A DNA stretch of 64,000 bases from Variovorax sp. PBL-H6 (GCF_901827155.1 NZ_LR594659.1:4278001-4342000); one strand, 5' to 3'. Shown: positions 50,178-59,195, numbered from the stretch's first letter. Numbers and translations: made by a program. Notes: generated by a model from the letters alone, not told the origin.

Positions 50178-50755
50178 CGACCGAAGCGGCCGAGCGCGAC
50201 CGCGACGACGCGGCGGCGGAGGCACAGGCCGATGCGGCAGCGTTGGCGCGAAGGACTTCGCCGCGCTCGGACCTGCGTCAGGCGCTTGGCTGGGTTGCGC
50301 TCGGCGTCGCCACGATCGTCGGCTCGCTGCGCATGGACCGCCTTGAAAAGCAGGACATCAACCCCTACACGGTACCGGGCCTGCTGCCTGGCTGCCTTGG
50401 CGGCGCGATCGTCTTGTTCGGGCTCCTTTTGGCTTACCGCTCCTGGCGCCGCCTTGCTGCGTCGCCGAATGTCCCGGGCGCGCTCGGCGAAAACAACCGA
50501 GCGGAGTTCCGGCGCATTGCAACAGTGCTCGCGCTGTGCGTCGGCTTCGCTGCCGGCCTCGTCGGCCACGGCCTCGCCTTCTGGCTCGCCACGGCTGTCT
50601 TCGTCACTGGCTCGATCGCCGTCCTGCAGTTCGCCGAACGCAGCGCAAGGAACCAGCGCGTGCGTGGGTTGGCGTTCGCGCTGGCAGTGGGACTGGGGAC
50701 CGGCGTCATCGTCACTTTCGTGTTCCAGGAGCTGTTCCTGGTGCACCTGCCCTGA
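50174..50755 (+). CDS. tctB: TctB small membrane subunit
   Basis: The 193-residue protein has four predicted helices, starting LRQALGWVALGVATIVGSLR and including PGLLPGCLGGAIVLFGLLLA, where the PxxxP-type loop of TctB is found, and ATVLALCVGFAAGLVGHGLA. The cytosolic N-terminus is longer and more charged than usual. TctB is the poorly conserved subunit needed for solute:Na+ or H+ symport with TctA. ATG 50174 overlaps the receptor stop. Confidence 0.9.
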   Translation: MTTEAAERDRDDAAAEAQADAAALARRTSPRSDLRQALGWVALGVATIVGSLRMDRLEKQDINPYTVPGLLPGCLGGAIVLFGLLLAYRSWRRLAASPNVPGALGENNRAEFRRIATVLALCVGFAAGLVGHGLAFWLATAVFVTGSIAVLQFAERSARNQRVRGLAFALAVGLGTGVIVTFVFQELFLVHLP

Positions 50756-50771
50756 AACCACAGGAGAGCGC

Positions 50772-52298
50772 ATGTTCGATGGCCTGAGGATGCTGGGGGA
50801 GTCGTACCTCGGCTTCCTGAATGTCTGGTCACTCGCCTATGGCTTGGGCGGAGCCCTGCTGGGCATCATCGTCGGCGTGCTGCCCGGCCTGTCGGCCACG
50901 CTGTGCATTGCATTGCTGACGACGTTGACGATCAAGCTGACGCCCAACGATGCGATCCTGATCCTGATCTGTGCCTATGTCGGAACCATCTATGGCGGCA
51001 GCCGGACTGCCATTCTCCTCAATATTCCCGGCACGGCTGCGAATGCGGCGTCCTGCGCCGATGGCTTTGCGCTCGCGCGCAAGGGTGAAGCCGGCCGCGC
51101 CATCGGCATCGCGACCTCGGGCGCCTTCACAGGCACGCTCTTTGGCGTTCTGTGCCTCGCCATGTTCACGCCGGCGTTGGCGGAGATCGCGCTGTCCTTC
51201 GGCGCCTTCGAGTTCTTCTGGCTCGCGCTCTTCGGCGTCACCATGTCCGGCAGCATCGTCGGCGAGGACCCGCTCAAGGGCTGGCTCATGGGCTGCCTCG
51301 GGCTGCTGGTCGCACAGATGGGCCAGGAAGGCCTCTATGCGTACGACCGCTTCACCTTCGGCTGGGACGAACTCTCCGGCGGCATTGCGCTGATACCGGC
51401 CTTGATCGGCGCCTTCGGCTTCGCCGAGGTGCTGACCTCGCTGGCCGACCCCATCGAGCGCAAGATCATCGACTTGCGCGATTCCGTGCTGCCTCGATTC
51501 CGTGAAGTCCTCACATACTGGCGCACCGTGCTGCGCTCGGGTGTCATCGGCGTGGTGACGGGCATCCTGCCGGGCGTCGGCGAGGACTCCGGCGCCTGGA
51601 TGTCCTACGCGGCCGCCAAGGCGGCGAGCAGCGAGCGCGAGCAGTTCGGAAAGGGCTCGATCGACGGCCTGATGGCGGCGGAGACCGGCGACATGTCGGC
51701 CATTCCCGGCGGCATCATCCCGGCGCTGGCGCTCGGCATTCCTGGCTCGGCTCCCTCGGCAGTGCTGATGGCCGCCATGATCATCCACGGCATCCAGCCG
51801 GGCCCGATGCTCATGATCAAGACGCCGCATTTCATCTACGACGTCGTGGCGATGACCACGCTGGCGACCATCAGCATTCTTTTCTTCGGCCTGTTTCTGG
51901 TGCGACCGCTGATGCTTGTGCTGCGCGTGAGGCGCTCCGTGCTCATGCCCATCATCTTTGTGCTGTGCACTGTCGGCGCGTACGCCATCGCATCGCGCCT
52001 TTTCGACGTCTACGCGATGCTCGCGATTGGTATCGGGGCATTCTTCCTGCGCCGCCGCGGCTACGAGATGGCTCCCTTCGTTCTTGGGCTGGTTCTGGGC
52101 GACCTGCTGGACAAGAGCTTGCGCCGCGGGCTGGTGTTGTCGGACGGCAGCATCGGTCCCTTCTTCACGCGCCCGATCTGCGCGGCGCTGGCGGCAGTCA
52201 CTATCCTGACGATGCTGATGTACATCCCCGCAGTCAATGCGCGCGTGCGACGGGCTTGGGGCGCTGCCAAGCGCTTCGCGTTCCATCGCAGTGCCTGA
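50772..52298 (+). CDS. tctA: TctA large membrane subunit
   Basis: The 508-residue permease has the duplicated TctA motif: GIIVGVLPGLSATLCIALLT with TIYGGSRTAILLNIPGTAAN in the first half, and GVVTGILPGVGEDSGAWMSY with ALALGIPGSAPSAVLMAAMI in the second. These glycine/proline loops line the substrate path. About twelve helices. Start ATG 50772 follows GGAG. Confidence 0.96.
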   Translation: MFDGLRMLGESYLGFLNVWSLAYGLGGALLGIIVGVLPGLSATLCIALLTTLTIKLTPNDAILILICAYVGTIYGGSRTAILLNIPGTAANAASCADGFALARKGEAGRAIGIATSGAFTGTLFGVLCLAMFTPALAEIALSFGAFEFFWLALFGVTMSGSIVGEDPLKGWLMGCLGLLVAQMGQEGLYAYDRFTFGWDELSGGIALIPALIGAFGFAEVLTSLADPIERKIIDLRDSVLPRFREVLTYWRTVLRSGVIGVVTGILPGVGEDSGAWMSYAAAKAASSEREQFGKGSIDGLMAAETGDMSAIPGGIIPALALGIPGSAPSAVLMAAMIIHGIQPGPMLMIKTPHFIYDVVAMTTLATISILFFGLFLVRPLMLVLRVRRSVLMPIIFVLCTVGAYAIASRLFDVYAMLAIGIGAFFLRRRGYEMAPFVLGLVLGDLLDKSLRRGLVLSDGSIGPFFTRPICAALAAVTILTMLMYIPAVNARVRRAWGAAKRFAFHRSA

Positions 52299-52311
52299 AG
52301 GACGCCAGCCC

Positions 52312-53160
52312 ATGAAGTTCGCGCTCTGCAACGAAGTGCTGAAGGAACTGCCCTTCCCCGAACAATGCCGGGCCGCTGCCGCGTTGGGCTACGACGCGCT
52401 CGAGGTGGCGCCGTTCACGCTCGCGACCGACCCGATGAACCTCGGCGATGCGCAGGCGCGCGAGTTCGGCCGCATCGCCCACGAGCATGGCCTCGAGATC
52501 AGCGGCCTGCACTGGTTGCTGGTGGCGCCGGCCGGTCTCTCGATCGTGAGCCGCGAGGCCGCCCTGCGGCAGCGCAGCACCGCCGTGATGCAGCGCCTCG
52601 TCGAGCTCTGCGCGCTCATGGGCGGGCGCTACCTGGTGCACGGCTCGCCGAAGCAGCGCTCGGTGCCGCCCGGCGAGACGCGCACTACAGCGCTGGAGCG
52701 TGCGCGCGAATGCCTGGCTGCTGCAGCGCGAACCGCGCAACAATGCGGCGTGATCTATTGCATCGAGCCGCTCTCCATCGCCGAGACCGACCTTCTCAAC
52801 ACGGTGGAAGAGGCCGTGGAACTGGTCCGCGCCGTCGACTCGCCCGCCTTCAGGACCATGATCGACTGCAGCGCCGCCGGCCAGATGGAGCGCGAGGACA
52901 TTCCCGCGCTCATGCGCCGATGGATGCCCACCGGCCACATTGCCCATGTCCAGGTCAACGATCCCAATCGCCGGGGCCCCGGCCAGGGCCACATGCGCTT
53001 CGCTCCCATCCTGGCAGCGCTGGAAGAAATGAAGTCAGCCGGGCATTACGAGGGCATCGTCGCCGTGGAACCCTTCGACTACGTGCCAGACGGCATGGGT
53101 TCGGCGGCGCGAGCCATCGGCTATCTGCGCGGGCTCGAGGAGGCTTCTGGACATGCATGA
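52312..53160 (+). CDS. Sugar phosphate isomerase/epimerase (xylose isomerase-like TIM barrel)
   Basis: The 282-residue protein matches the IolE/IolI/Hyi-type AP-endonuclease-2 fold. Strands carry metal-ligand residues: YDALEVAPFTLA, HGLEISGLHWLLVAPAGLSI, GRYLVHGSPKQR, YCIEPLSIAETDLLNTVEEA (Glu), RTMIDCSAAGQMEREDI (Asp), HIAHVQVNDPNRRGPGQGHM (His/Asp) and GIVAVEPFDY (Glu). It would isomerise or epimerise a keto/aldo sugar derivative. It overlaps the enolase-family gene by eight bases. Confidence 0.9.
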   Translation: MKFALCNEVLKELPFPEQCRAAAALGYDALEVAPFTLATDPMNLGDAQAREFGRIAHEHGLEISGLHWLLVAPAGLSIVSREAALRQRSTAVMQRLVELCALMGGRYLVHGSPKQRSVPPGETRTTALERARECLAAAARTAQQCGVIYCIEPLSIAETDLLNTVEEAVELVRAVDSPAFRTMIDCSAAGQMEREDIPALMRRWMPTGHIAHVQVNDPNRRGPGQGHMRFAPILAALEEMKSAGHYEGIVAVEPFDYVPDGMGSAARAIGYLRGLEEASGHA

Positions 53161-54577
53161 CGCGCCGCGCTTCGCCGTACGCGAGATCGCCCTGTACGAG
53201 CGGCCGGTGGTGCTGCGCCTGCCCTTCCGCTTCGGCGTGGTCACGCTGACCGAATGCCCCCAGGCTTTCGCACGCGTGCGCATCGAATTCGCCGACGGAT
53301 CGAGCGCCTGGGGGGCCGCCGCGGAGCTGATGGCGCCGAAGTGGTTCGACAAGAACCTCGCGCTCAGCAATGAGGACAACTTCGACCAGCTGCGCCGCGT
53401 TGCCGCGCTCGCGCGCGAGGCCTACCTGAGCGACGCCACGCCCGCGACGGCATTCGGCCACTTTGCGCGGCACCATGACGCGCACCGCCTGGCTGCCACA
53501 GGGCTCGGCTTCAACCCCTTGCTCGCGAGCTATGGGCCCGCGCTGCTCGACCGTGCGATTCTCGATGCGCTGTGCCGCGCGCTGCAGACCTCGTTCTACG
53601 CCGCAGTGCGCAGCAACGTCGCGGGCATCGGCCCGGGCCGACCCGAGTTCGGCGGACTGGACATGCAAGCCTTCCTGGCGAGCCTGAGCCCGGCCGGCAC
53701 CATCGAAGCGCGCCACACGGTCGGCATGCTCGATGCGATCACCGCGGCCGACCTGAAGCACCCGGTAGCCGACGGCCTGCCCGAGACGCTCGAGGAGGTG
53801 GTGCGCGTCTACGGCCACCGCTATTTCAAGCTCAAGGTGGGCGGCGACCTTGCATCGGACCTGGAGCGCCTCGGCGCCATCGAGGACGTGCTGGACCGAA
53901 TGGGCGAGCCCTACTTTGTCTCGCTCGACGGCAACGAGCAGTACGCCGACGCAGCCGACATTGCGGAGCTGATGGCACGCATGCGCGAAACGCCTGCACT
54001 GGCGCGCCTCTATGCGTCGATCCTCTTCGTCGAACAGCCGATCGCGCGCAGTGTCGCGCTCGAGCGCGACCTTCGCGACGTGCGCAGCGCGAGCATCGGC
54101 AAGCCGGTGATCATCGACGAGTCTGATGGCGAGCTCGACAGCTTCGTGCAGGCGCGTGCACGCGGCTATGCCGGCGTTTCCTCGAAGACCTGCAAGGGCT
54201 TCTACAAGTCGTTGCTCAATGCCGCACGCTGCGCAAGGTGGAATTCGCAGCAGTCGCAGACGCACTACTTCATGTCAGGCGAAGACTTGACGACGCAGGC
54301 CGGCCTGGCCGTGCAGCAGGACCTGGCGCTGGTCAGCCTGCTCGGCATCACGCACGTCGAGCGCAACGGCCACCACTACGTCAATGGCATGGCCGCGCTG
54401 CCGCTCGCGGAGCAGCAGGCCTTCCTGGACGCGCACGGCGATGTCTACGAGCGTTCCCACGGCGCGGTGCGCCTGCGCATCCGCGACGGGCGCATCCGCC
54501 TCGGGTCGCTGGATTGCGCCGGCTTTGCGAGCGCGGCCATGCCCGATTTCGATGCGATGCAGCCGATGTCCTGCTGA
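53153..54577 (+). CDS. Enolase-superfamily (mandelate racemase-like) protein
   Basis: The 474-residue protein shows the enolase-superfamily active site: YFKLKVGGDL (KxK-type base, about residue 224), SLDGNEQYAD (first metal ligand, about 259), FVEQPIARS (second, about 292), IIDESDGELD (third, about 321) and SSKTCKGFYKSLLNAARCAR with a lysine (about 343). The capping domain has an unusual opening, RPVVLRLPFRFGVVTLTECP. The family abstracts the alpha proton of carboxylates, giving dehydration or racemisation of sugar acids. It is longer than typical members (about 380), with extra sequence in the N-terminal part. Confidence 0.88.
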   Translation: MHDAPRFAVREIALYERPVVLRLPFRFGVVTLTECPQAFARVRIEFADGSSAWGAAAELMAPKWFDKNLALSNEDNFDQLRRVAALAREAYLSDATPATAFGHFARHHDAHRLAATGLGFNPLLASYGPALLDRAILDALCRALQTSFYAAVRSNVAGIGPGRPEFGGLDMQAFLASLSPAGTIEARHTVGMLDAITAADLKHPVADGLPETLEEVVRVYGHRYFKLKVGGDLASDLERLGAIEDVLDRMGEPYFVSLDGNEQYADAADIAELMARMRETPALARLYASILFVEQPIARSVALERDLRDVRSASIGKPVIIDESDGELDSFVQARARGYAGVSSKTCKGFYKSLLNAARCARWNSQQSQTHYFMSGEDLTTQAGLAVQQDLALVSLLGITHVERNGHHYVNGMAALPLAEQQAFLDAHGDVYERSHGAVRLRIRDGRIRLGSLDCAGFASAAMPDFDAMQPMSC

Positions 54578-54617
54578 GCCCCTTTGCTTGTTTCGTTCTC
54601 CCTCAACTTCCGGCTCC

Positions 54618-55496
54618 ATGCGCGATTTCTCCCAAGGCCACGAGTGGCTCTCCATCAACACCGCCACGATCCGCAAGCAGCAAGGCGTCGAGGTGCCGCT
54701 GGACCGCCTCATCGACCAGTGCGCAGCGCAGGGCATCCGCGCGATCAGCCCCTGGCGAGACCAGGTCGCCGCAGTCGGGCTCGAGCGCATTGGCAAGCAG
54801 TTGCGGGCCTGCGGCATCGGCCTCTCCGGCTATTGCCGCGGCGGCTTCTTTCCTGCATCCGACACCGCCGGGCTGAAGGCGGCACTGGAAGACAACCGCC
54901 GCGCCATCGACGAAGCCAAGACGCTCGACGCGCCCTGCCTGGTGCTGGTGGTCGGCGCCCTGCCCGGCGCGCTCGAGGGCCGGGTGCAGTACAAGGACAT
55001 CGCCCGTGCGCGCCGCGAGGTGCGTGACGGCATTGCCGCTTCGCTCGAATACGCGCGCGAGGTCGGCATGCCGCTCGCCATCGAGCCCCTGCATCCCATG
55101 CAGGCCGCCGATCGCGCCTGCATCAACACGCTCGAGCAGGCGCTCGACCTCTGCGACGACCTCGACCCGCAGCGCTCGGGCATGCTGGGTGTCGCGCTCG
55201 ACGTCTACCACGTCTGGTGGGACCCGAAGCTGCAGCAGCAGATCGCGCGCGCGGGCAGGGAGCGCCTGTTGGCCTACCACGTGTGCGACTGGCTCACGCC
55301 CACCCGCGACCTCCTGAACGACCGCGGCATGATGGGCGACGGCGTGGTCGAACTGCGCAAGATCCGCGGCTGGATCGAGGCAGCGGGCTTCGCCGGCTTC
55401 AGCGAGGTCGAGATCTTCTCGGCGCTCGACTGGTGGCAGCGGCCGGGCGACGAAACGCTGGCGATCTGCATCGAGCGCCACCGCAGCGTGGTCTGA
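54618..55496 (+). CDS. Second sugar phosphate isomerase/epimerase
   Basis: The 292-residue TIM-barrel protein starts MRDFSQGHEWLSINTATIRK and carries the metal-site pattern GIGLSGYCRGGFFPASDTA, AIEPLHPMQAADRACINTLE (Glu), GVALDVYHVWWDPKLQQQIA (Asp/His), LAYHVCDWLTPTRDLLNDRG (His/Asp) and FSEVEIFSALDWW (Glu). It differs strongly from the first isomerase, so they likely act on different intermediates. It is the last gene of the operon, 40 bases after the enolase-family gene. Confidence 0.9.
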   Translation: MRDFSQGHEWLSINTATIRKQQGVEVPLDRLIDQCAAQGIRAISPWRDQVAAVGLERIGKQLRACGIGLSGYCRGGFFPASDTAGLKAALEDNRRAIDEAKTLDAPCLVLVVGALPGALEGRVQYKDIARARREVRDGIAASLEYAREVGMPLAIEPLHPMQAADRACINTLEQALDLCDDLDPQRSGMLGVALDVYHVWWDPKLQQQIARAGRERLLAYHVCDWLTPTRDLLNDRGMMGDGVVELRKIRGWIEAAGFAGFSEVEIFSALDWWQRPGDETLAICIERHRSVV

Positions 55497-55581
55497 CCGG
55501 GTCTGCCGCCCACGCGACAACGCCCGTGTCGCGGCAGTCCTAGAATCGCAGGGCCGCCGCGCGAGAGCGCTGCGGCAAAGC

Positions 55582-55771
55582 GTTCTCAGGGCGGGGTGGA
55601 ATTCCCCACCGGCGGTGATGGCGACCTGTTCGCACGAGCCCGCGAGCGCCCGCGGCGCCCCGTGCGCCACGGGGTCAGCAGACCTGGTGAGATCCCGGGG
55701 CCGACGGTCAGGGCTCGTGTTGCCGTCAGTGGCGGCCACACAAGACCTCATAGTCCGGATGAAAGAGAGCG
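55582..55771 (+). ncRNA. FMN riboswitch (RFN element)
   Basis: The conserved blocks of the FMN aptamer are present in order: CAGGGCGGGGTGGAATTCCC, then CACCGGCGGTGATGGC, CAGCAGACCTGGTGAGATCC, GGGGCCGACGGTCA and the closing TAGTCCGGATGAAAGAGAGC. A variable stem sits between the second and third blocks. It lies about 90 bases before the lumazine synthase start, and a GCCGCCGGGCGGGC stretch after it could form the expression hairpin. FMN binding should lower ribH expression. A TAGAAT box at 55540-55545 is a likely -10. Confidence 0.95.
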
Positions 55772-55863
55772 CGATCCCGCCGCCGGGCGGGCGCATCCCC
55801 ATGCGCCTGGCTGCTGCGGGCTCGTGCGCCCTGATTCAGGCAACCCTTCTTCAAAGGCAAACC

Positions 55864-56376
55864 ATGAGTCAGATCAACGACCTTCCCCTCTCTGCCGTCG
55901 GCGCGTCCGGCAACTCGCGCGGCAAGCGCATCGCCTTCGTGCAGGCGCAGTGGCATTCAGACATCGTCCATCAGGCGCGCGACGCCTTTCTCGAAGAGAT
56001 GGAACGCCAGGGCGTGCCCCGGGCCGACATCGACATCTTCGACGTCCCCGGCGCCTTCGAGATCCCGCTGCATGCCAAGCGGCTGGCGCGGTCCGGGCGC
56101 TATGCGGGCATCGTCGGCTGCGCGCTGGTGGTGGACGGCGGCATCTACCGCCACGAGTTCGTCGCCGGCACGGTGGTCAACGCGCTGATGGCGGTACAGC
56201 TGGAAACCGACGTGCCCGTCTTCTCGGCCGTGCTCACGCCGCACCACTTCCACGAACACGTGGAGCATCGCAAGTACTTTCACCGCCACTTCGCGGTCAA
56301 GGGGACCGAGGTGGCCGAGGCTTGTGTGAAGACGCTGGAGGCGCTGAGGCGCATCGATGCATTGGTGTCCGCCTGA
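55864..56376 (+). CDS. ribH: 6,7-dimethyl-8-ribityllumazine synthase (RibH2-like)
   Basis: The 170-residue enzyme condenses 5-amino-6-ribitylaminouracil with dihydroxybutanone phosphate to lumazine, the riboflavin precursor. Recognised are KRIAFVQAQWHSDIVHQARD, FDVPGAFEIPLHAKRLARSG, VDGGIYRHEFVAGTVVNALM and VFSAVLTPHHFHEHVEHRKY. The GGIYRHEF and TPHHFHEH forms differ from the usual GxTxHxEYV and LTxxxxEQA, typical of the divergent RibH2 type seen in Rhizobiales and Burkholderiales, where it is often a second copy. Start ATG 55864. It stands alone behind the riboswitch. Confidence 0.93.
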   Translation: MSQINDLPLSAVGASGNSRGKRIAFVQAQWHSDIVHQARDAFLEEMERQGVPRADIDIFDVPGAFEIPLHAKRLARSGRYAGIVGCALVVDGGIYRHEFVAGTVVNALMAVQLETDVPVFSAVLTPHHFHEHVEHRKYFHRHFAVKGTEVAEACVKTLEALRRIDALVSA

Positions 56377-56557
56377 GGAAAGCCCCGGGAGGCCCGGCTC
56401 CTTCATCGCGACGTCTTGCAGGCGCAGGCGTTCGCGATGAACAACCACTGCACCGGGCGTCGACCAAGGGTTTGCGCTGACAAATTGGGGGTCGAAACGG
56501 TGCGCACGGACCGTAAGAATTTCGTAAGATTCGCGCCCCACGCCATTTCAGAATTTC

Positions 56558-57016
56558 ATGCTCGACACTGATTTGCCAGCGCCCGCCATGGCAGTGCGCA
56601 GCGTTCTGGCCAACCGCGGGATCGCCCCTGCGCTGGCCCTGCTCAACGATCGGACCGACTACCGGTTTACCGCCATCTACAAGCTCAACGGCGAAGTGAT
56701 GCACGCGGCGCACGCCTTCGATCGCACCTCCGAATACCGCACCTGGCTGAAGGTCGTGCCGCTCGGCAGGAGCTTCTGCCAGTACGCCATGGAGCATGGC
56801 GAGTTCGTGACCCGGCACGCGTCCAAGGACCAGCGCCTCACGAATCGCCCCTACGCGGGCTTCGTCGAGTCCTACTACGGCCAGTTGCTGACGCGCGCGG
56901 ATGGCACGCCGTACGGCACCTTCATTCATTTCGATCTGGAGCCGTGCGGCATCCAGGAATCCGAGATCGCCTTCCTCCGGGAAGTGATTCCGGCCTTCCT
57001 CGACTACCTCAATTGA
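56558..57016 (+). CDS. GAF-domain protein
   Basis: The 152-residue protein appears to be a single GAF sensor domain: YRFTAIYKLNGEVMHAAHAF, WLKVVPLGRSFCQYAMEHGE, NRPYAGFVESYYGQLLTRAD and GTPYGTFIHFDLEPCGIQES. The arrangement with a Cys in SFCQYAM resembles GAF proteins that bind small ligands or flavins, but no output domain is attached. Upstream are tandem CGTAAGAATT/CGTAAGATT words (56513-56531). Its end overlaps the convergent TauE gene by eight bases. Confidence 0.82.
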   Translation: MLDTDLPAPAMAVRSVLANRGIAPALALLNDRTDYRFTAIYKLNGEVMHAAHAFDRTSEYRTWLKVVPLGRSFCQYAMEHGEFVTRHASKDQRLTNRPYAGFVESYYGQLLTRADGTPYGTFIHFDLEPCGIQESEIAFLREVIPAFLDYLN

Positions 57017-57773
57017 GCGGGCCGCGAGCCAGCAATACCGGCAACGAGGACACCAGCAGTGCCACGCCCGACAGCGTCAGCAGCCTCAGCACGATCTGGC
57101 GGAAGGCCGCCTCGCTGATGCCGACGTAGACCCGCGCGCCGAGCAGCACCGGCACCAGGACCGCGAGGGCGACGATGCCCAGCAGCGGCAGCATCGGGAG
57201 GGCGACGAGGCCGGTGCCGAGATAGAGCGAGAAGGTCACCACCAGCATCGAGAGATTGAAGTTCTGGATCACCGAGCGCTGCACGTCCTTTTCGAGCCCG
57301 CGCAGCGTGCACCAGAGCGTCGGAAGGGCGCCGGTGAAGCCGCCGAGCCCGCCGCAGACCCCGCCGATCATGCCGACCACGCCATCGGCCGCGCGCCCGC
57401 CAGCCCTCACCCGCGGCAGGTTGCGCGCCATCAGCATGGCCGGGCACCAGAGCACGAGCAGTCCGCCAAGGCAGGCCTTGAACAGCGGCACGTCGAGGCG
57501 CGGCAGCAGCCATACACCCAGCGGCACGCCCATCAGGCCGCCGAGCACGAAGGGCAGCAGCAAGGCGCGGTCGAAACCGCGCCGCACCGTGACGGCGGCG
57601 ATCACCTGGCCCGTCAGCCCGCCGAAAGTAGCGAGCACCGCGGCCAGCCGGGGGTCCACGGTCCAGGCCCAGAAGGACATCGCGACCAGGCCGAAGGCGA
57701 AGCCCGACAGGCCCTGTACGAAGCCAGCCACGATCGCGCCGAGCGCGACGATCAGATAGAGCGACGAATCCAA
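57009..57773 (-). CDS. TauE/SafE-family permease
   Basis: The 254-residue protein has about eight helices and the family duplicated motif: IVAGFVQGLSGFAFGLVAMS near the N-terminus and GMIGGVCGGLGGFTGALPTL in the second half. TauE/SafE proteins export sulfite, sulfoacetate or related organosulfur anions. No ATG is available; TTG 57773 begins MDSSLYLIVALGAIV. The gene is preceded by a hairpin element and an MFS gene in the same direction. Confidence 0.9.
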   Translation of the reverse strand: MDSSLYLIVALGAIVAGFVQGLSGFAFGLVAMSFWAWTVDPRLAAVLATFGGLTGQVIAAVTVRRGFDRALLLPFVLGGLMGVPLGVWLLPRLDVPLFKACLGGLLVLWCPAMLMARNLPRVRAGGRAADGVVGMIGGVCGGLGGFTGALPTLWCTLRGLEKDVQRSVIQNFNLSMLVVTFSLYLGTGLVALPMLPLLGIVALAVLVPVLLGARVYVGISEAAFRQIVLRLLTLSGVALLVSSLPVLLARGPLN

Positions 57774-57864
57774 TGCGGAGGCCAGACGCCGCAGGGCCGC
57801 CCCAAGGCGGCCGCAGCCCCCTCGGGGAGCAGAGAGGACACGCAGTGCCGAGCTTGGGGGGCCA
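57774..57864. repeat. Intergenic hairpin element of a type common in Comamonadaceae
   Basis: Between the MFS stop and the TauE start lies a compact GC-rich element with GGCCGCC/GGCGGCC arms (57794-57812), a CCCCCTCGGGG hairpin (57817-57827) and the tail GTGCCGAGCTTGGGGGGCC. I recall similar intergenic units in Variovorax and Acidovorax genomes. Only one copy is seen in this window. Confidence 0.45.
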
Positions 57865-59106
57865 TCAGGCCGACGCGGGCACGAGCGCCTCGCGCCGCAC
57901 CCGCCGCACGTTGAAGGCGCTGGCGATCAGCAGCGCCTGCACCACCGCCAGGCCGATGATCACGCTCATGTATTGGCCGTGATCCATCAGCCGGCCGAAG
58001 ATCAGCGGCGCCACCGCCTGCCCGATGTCGATGCCGGCGTACACCACGCCGTAGACGCGGCCCGATGCATTGGCCGGCGTCGAGCGCTTGACGAGCAGGT
58101 CGCGCGAGGGCCCGGCGATACCTGAAGCGAAGCCCATGGCACCGAACATCGCAGGCACCAGCACCGGCGGGAAATCCACCAGCGCAAGGACCAAGGCCAG
58201 CATTGCCGCAACGCCGAAAGCGAAGCCCACGATGCGCTCGCACCGGCTGGGGTCGGAGGCGAGGAAGCCGCCCACCAGCATCCCGCCGGAGCTGGCCACC
58301 ATGTAGACGGTGAGGCAGATCGCGACCAGGGCGACCGGCACGGCATGCAGGTGCCCGGCGGCCGCAGGCGCGAAGGTCTGCACCACGCTCAGCACCATCG
58401 CGTAGACCAGGAAGAAGCAGAAACACATCCACACTGCCGGGATCTTCAGGAAGGCCAGCTCGCCGCCGGCTGCGGCGTCGGCGCCGGTCGCCTTGTGCAC
58501 GGCTTTCACATCCAGCGCCAGCACGGCGCGATTGAGCCAGAGCACGAGCAGGACGACCAGGGCCAGCACGCTGGCGGAGGCCAGTGCCACGCGCCACGAG
58601 AAGGCAATCGCCAGCGGCACCACGAAGGCCGGTGCCAGCGCCCACCCCAGGCTGCCAGTGATGCCGTGCACGCTGTATGCATGGCCCAGCCGGGTCGGCG
58701 CCACCTTCTGGTTGAAGAGCGTGTAGTCGACCGGATGGAACACGCCATTGCCGACACCGGCCACCACCGCGCTCGCCAGCAGCATCCAATAGCTCTGCGC
58801 CAGCGCGTAGCCGATGGCCGCCAGCGCCAGCAATCCGAGGCCAGCGAAGAGCACCGGCCGTGGCCCCATCCGGTCGACCAGGAAGCCCGAGGCCGCCTGC
58901 ACCACGCACGAGACCACGAAGAACACCGTCAGCACGGCGCCGAGCTCGGTATAGCTGACGTTGAAAGCATCCTTGAGCCAGGGGAACAGCGGGGGCAGCA
59001 CCAGCTGCGCGAAATGGCTGATGGCGTGTGCCAGGCCGACGACGCCGATCAGCCTTGCGTCGGAACGAAGGGTATCGCGGGCGGGAGAAGCGTCGATCGA
59101 AGACAT
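57865..59106 (-). CDS. MFS transporter
   Basis: The 413-residue permease has twelve helices and the MFS loop motif SGFLVDRMGPRPVLFAGLGL (2-3 loop). The opening GVVGLAHAISHFAQLVLPPL and GNGVFHPVDYTLFNQKVAP resemble fosmidomycin-resistance/Fsr-type and related exporters. Substrate unknown. ATG 59106 is used; the upstream open stretch to 59184 is the divergent promoter region shared with an AraC regulator, which probably controls it. Confidence 0.93.
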   Translation of the reverse strand: MSSIDASPARDTLRSDARLIGVVGLAHAISHFAQLVLPPLFPWLKDAFNVSYTELGAVLTVFFVVSCVVQAASGFLVDRMGPRPVLFAGLGLLALAAIGYALAQSYWMLLASAVVAGVGNGVFHPVDYTLFNQKVAPTRLGHAYSVHGITGSLGWALAPAFVVPLAIAFSWRVALASASVLALVVLLVLWLNRAVLALDVKAVHKATGADAAAGGELAFLKIPAVWMCFCFFLVYAMVLSVVQTFAPAAAGHLHAVPVALVAICLTVYMVASSGGMLVGGFLASDPSRCERIVGFAFGVAAMLALVLALVDFPPVLVPAMFGAMGFASGIAGPSRDLLVKRSTPANASGRVYGVVYAGIDIGQAVAPLIFGRLMDHGQYMSVIIGLAVVQALLIASAFNVRRVRREALVPASA

Positions 59107-59195
59107 GAATTGCAACAAGAAACCGTGGGAGGCCTGGATGGTATGCCGAGAGGCCGCGGCAGAATGGCGATACAGAGACAACATTTGTCGAAATC

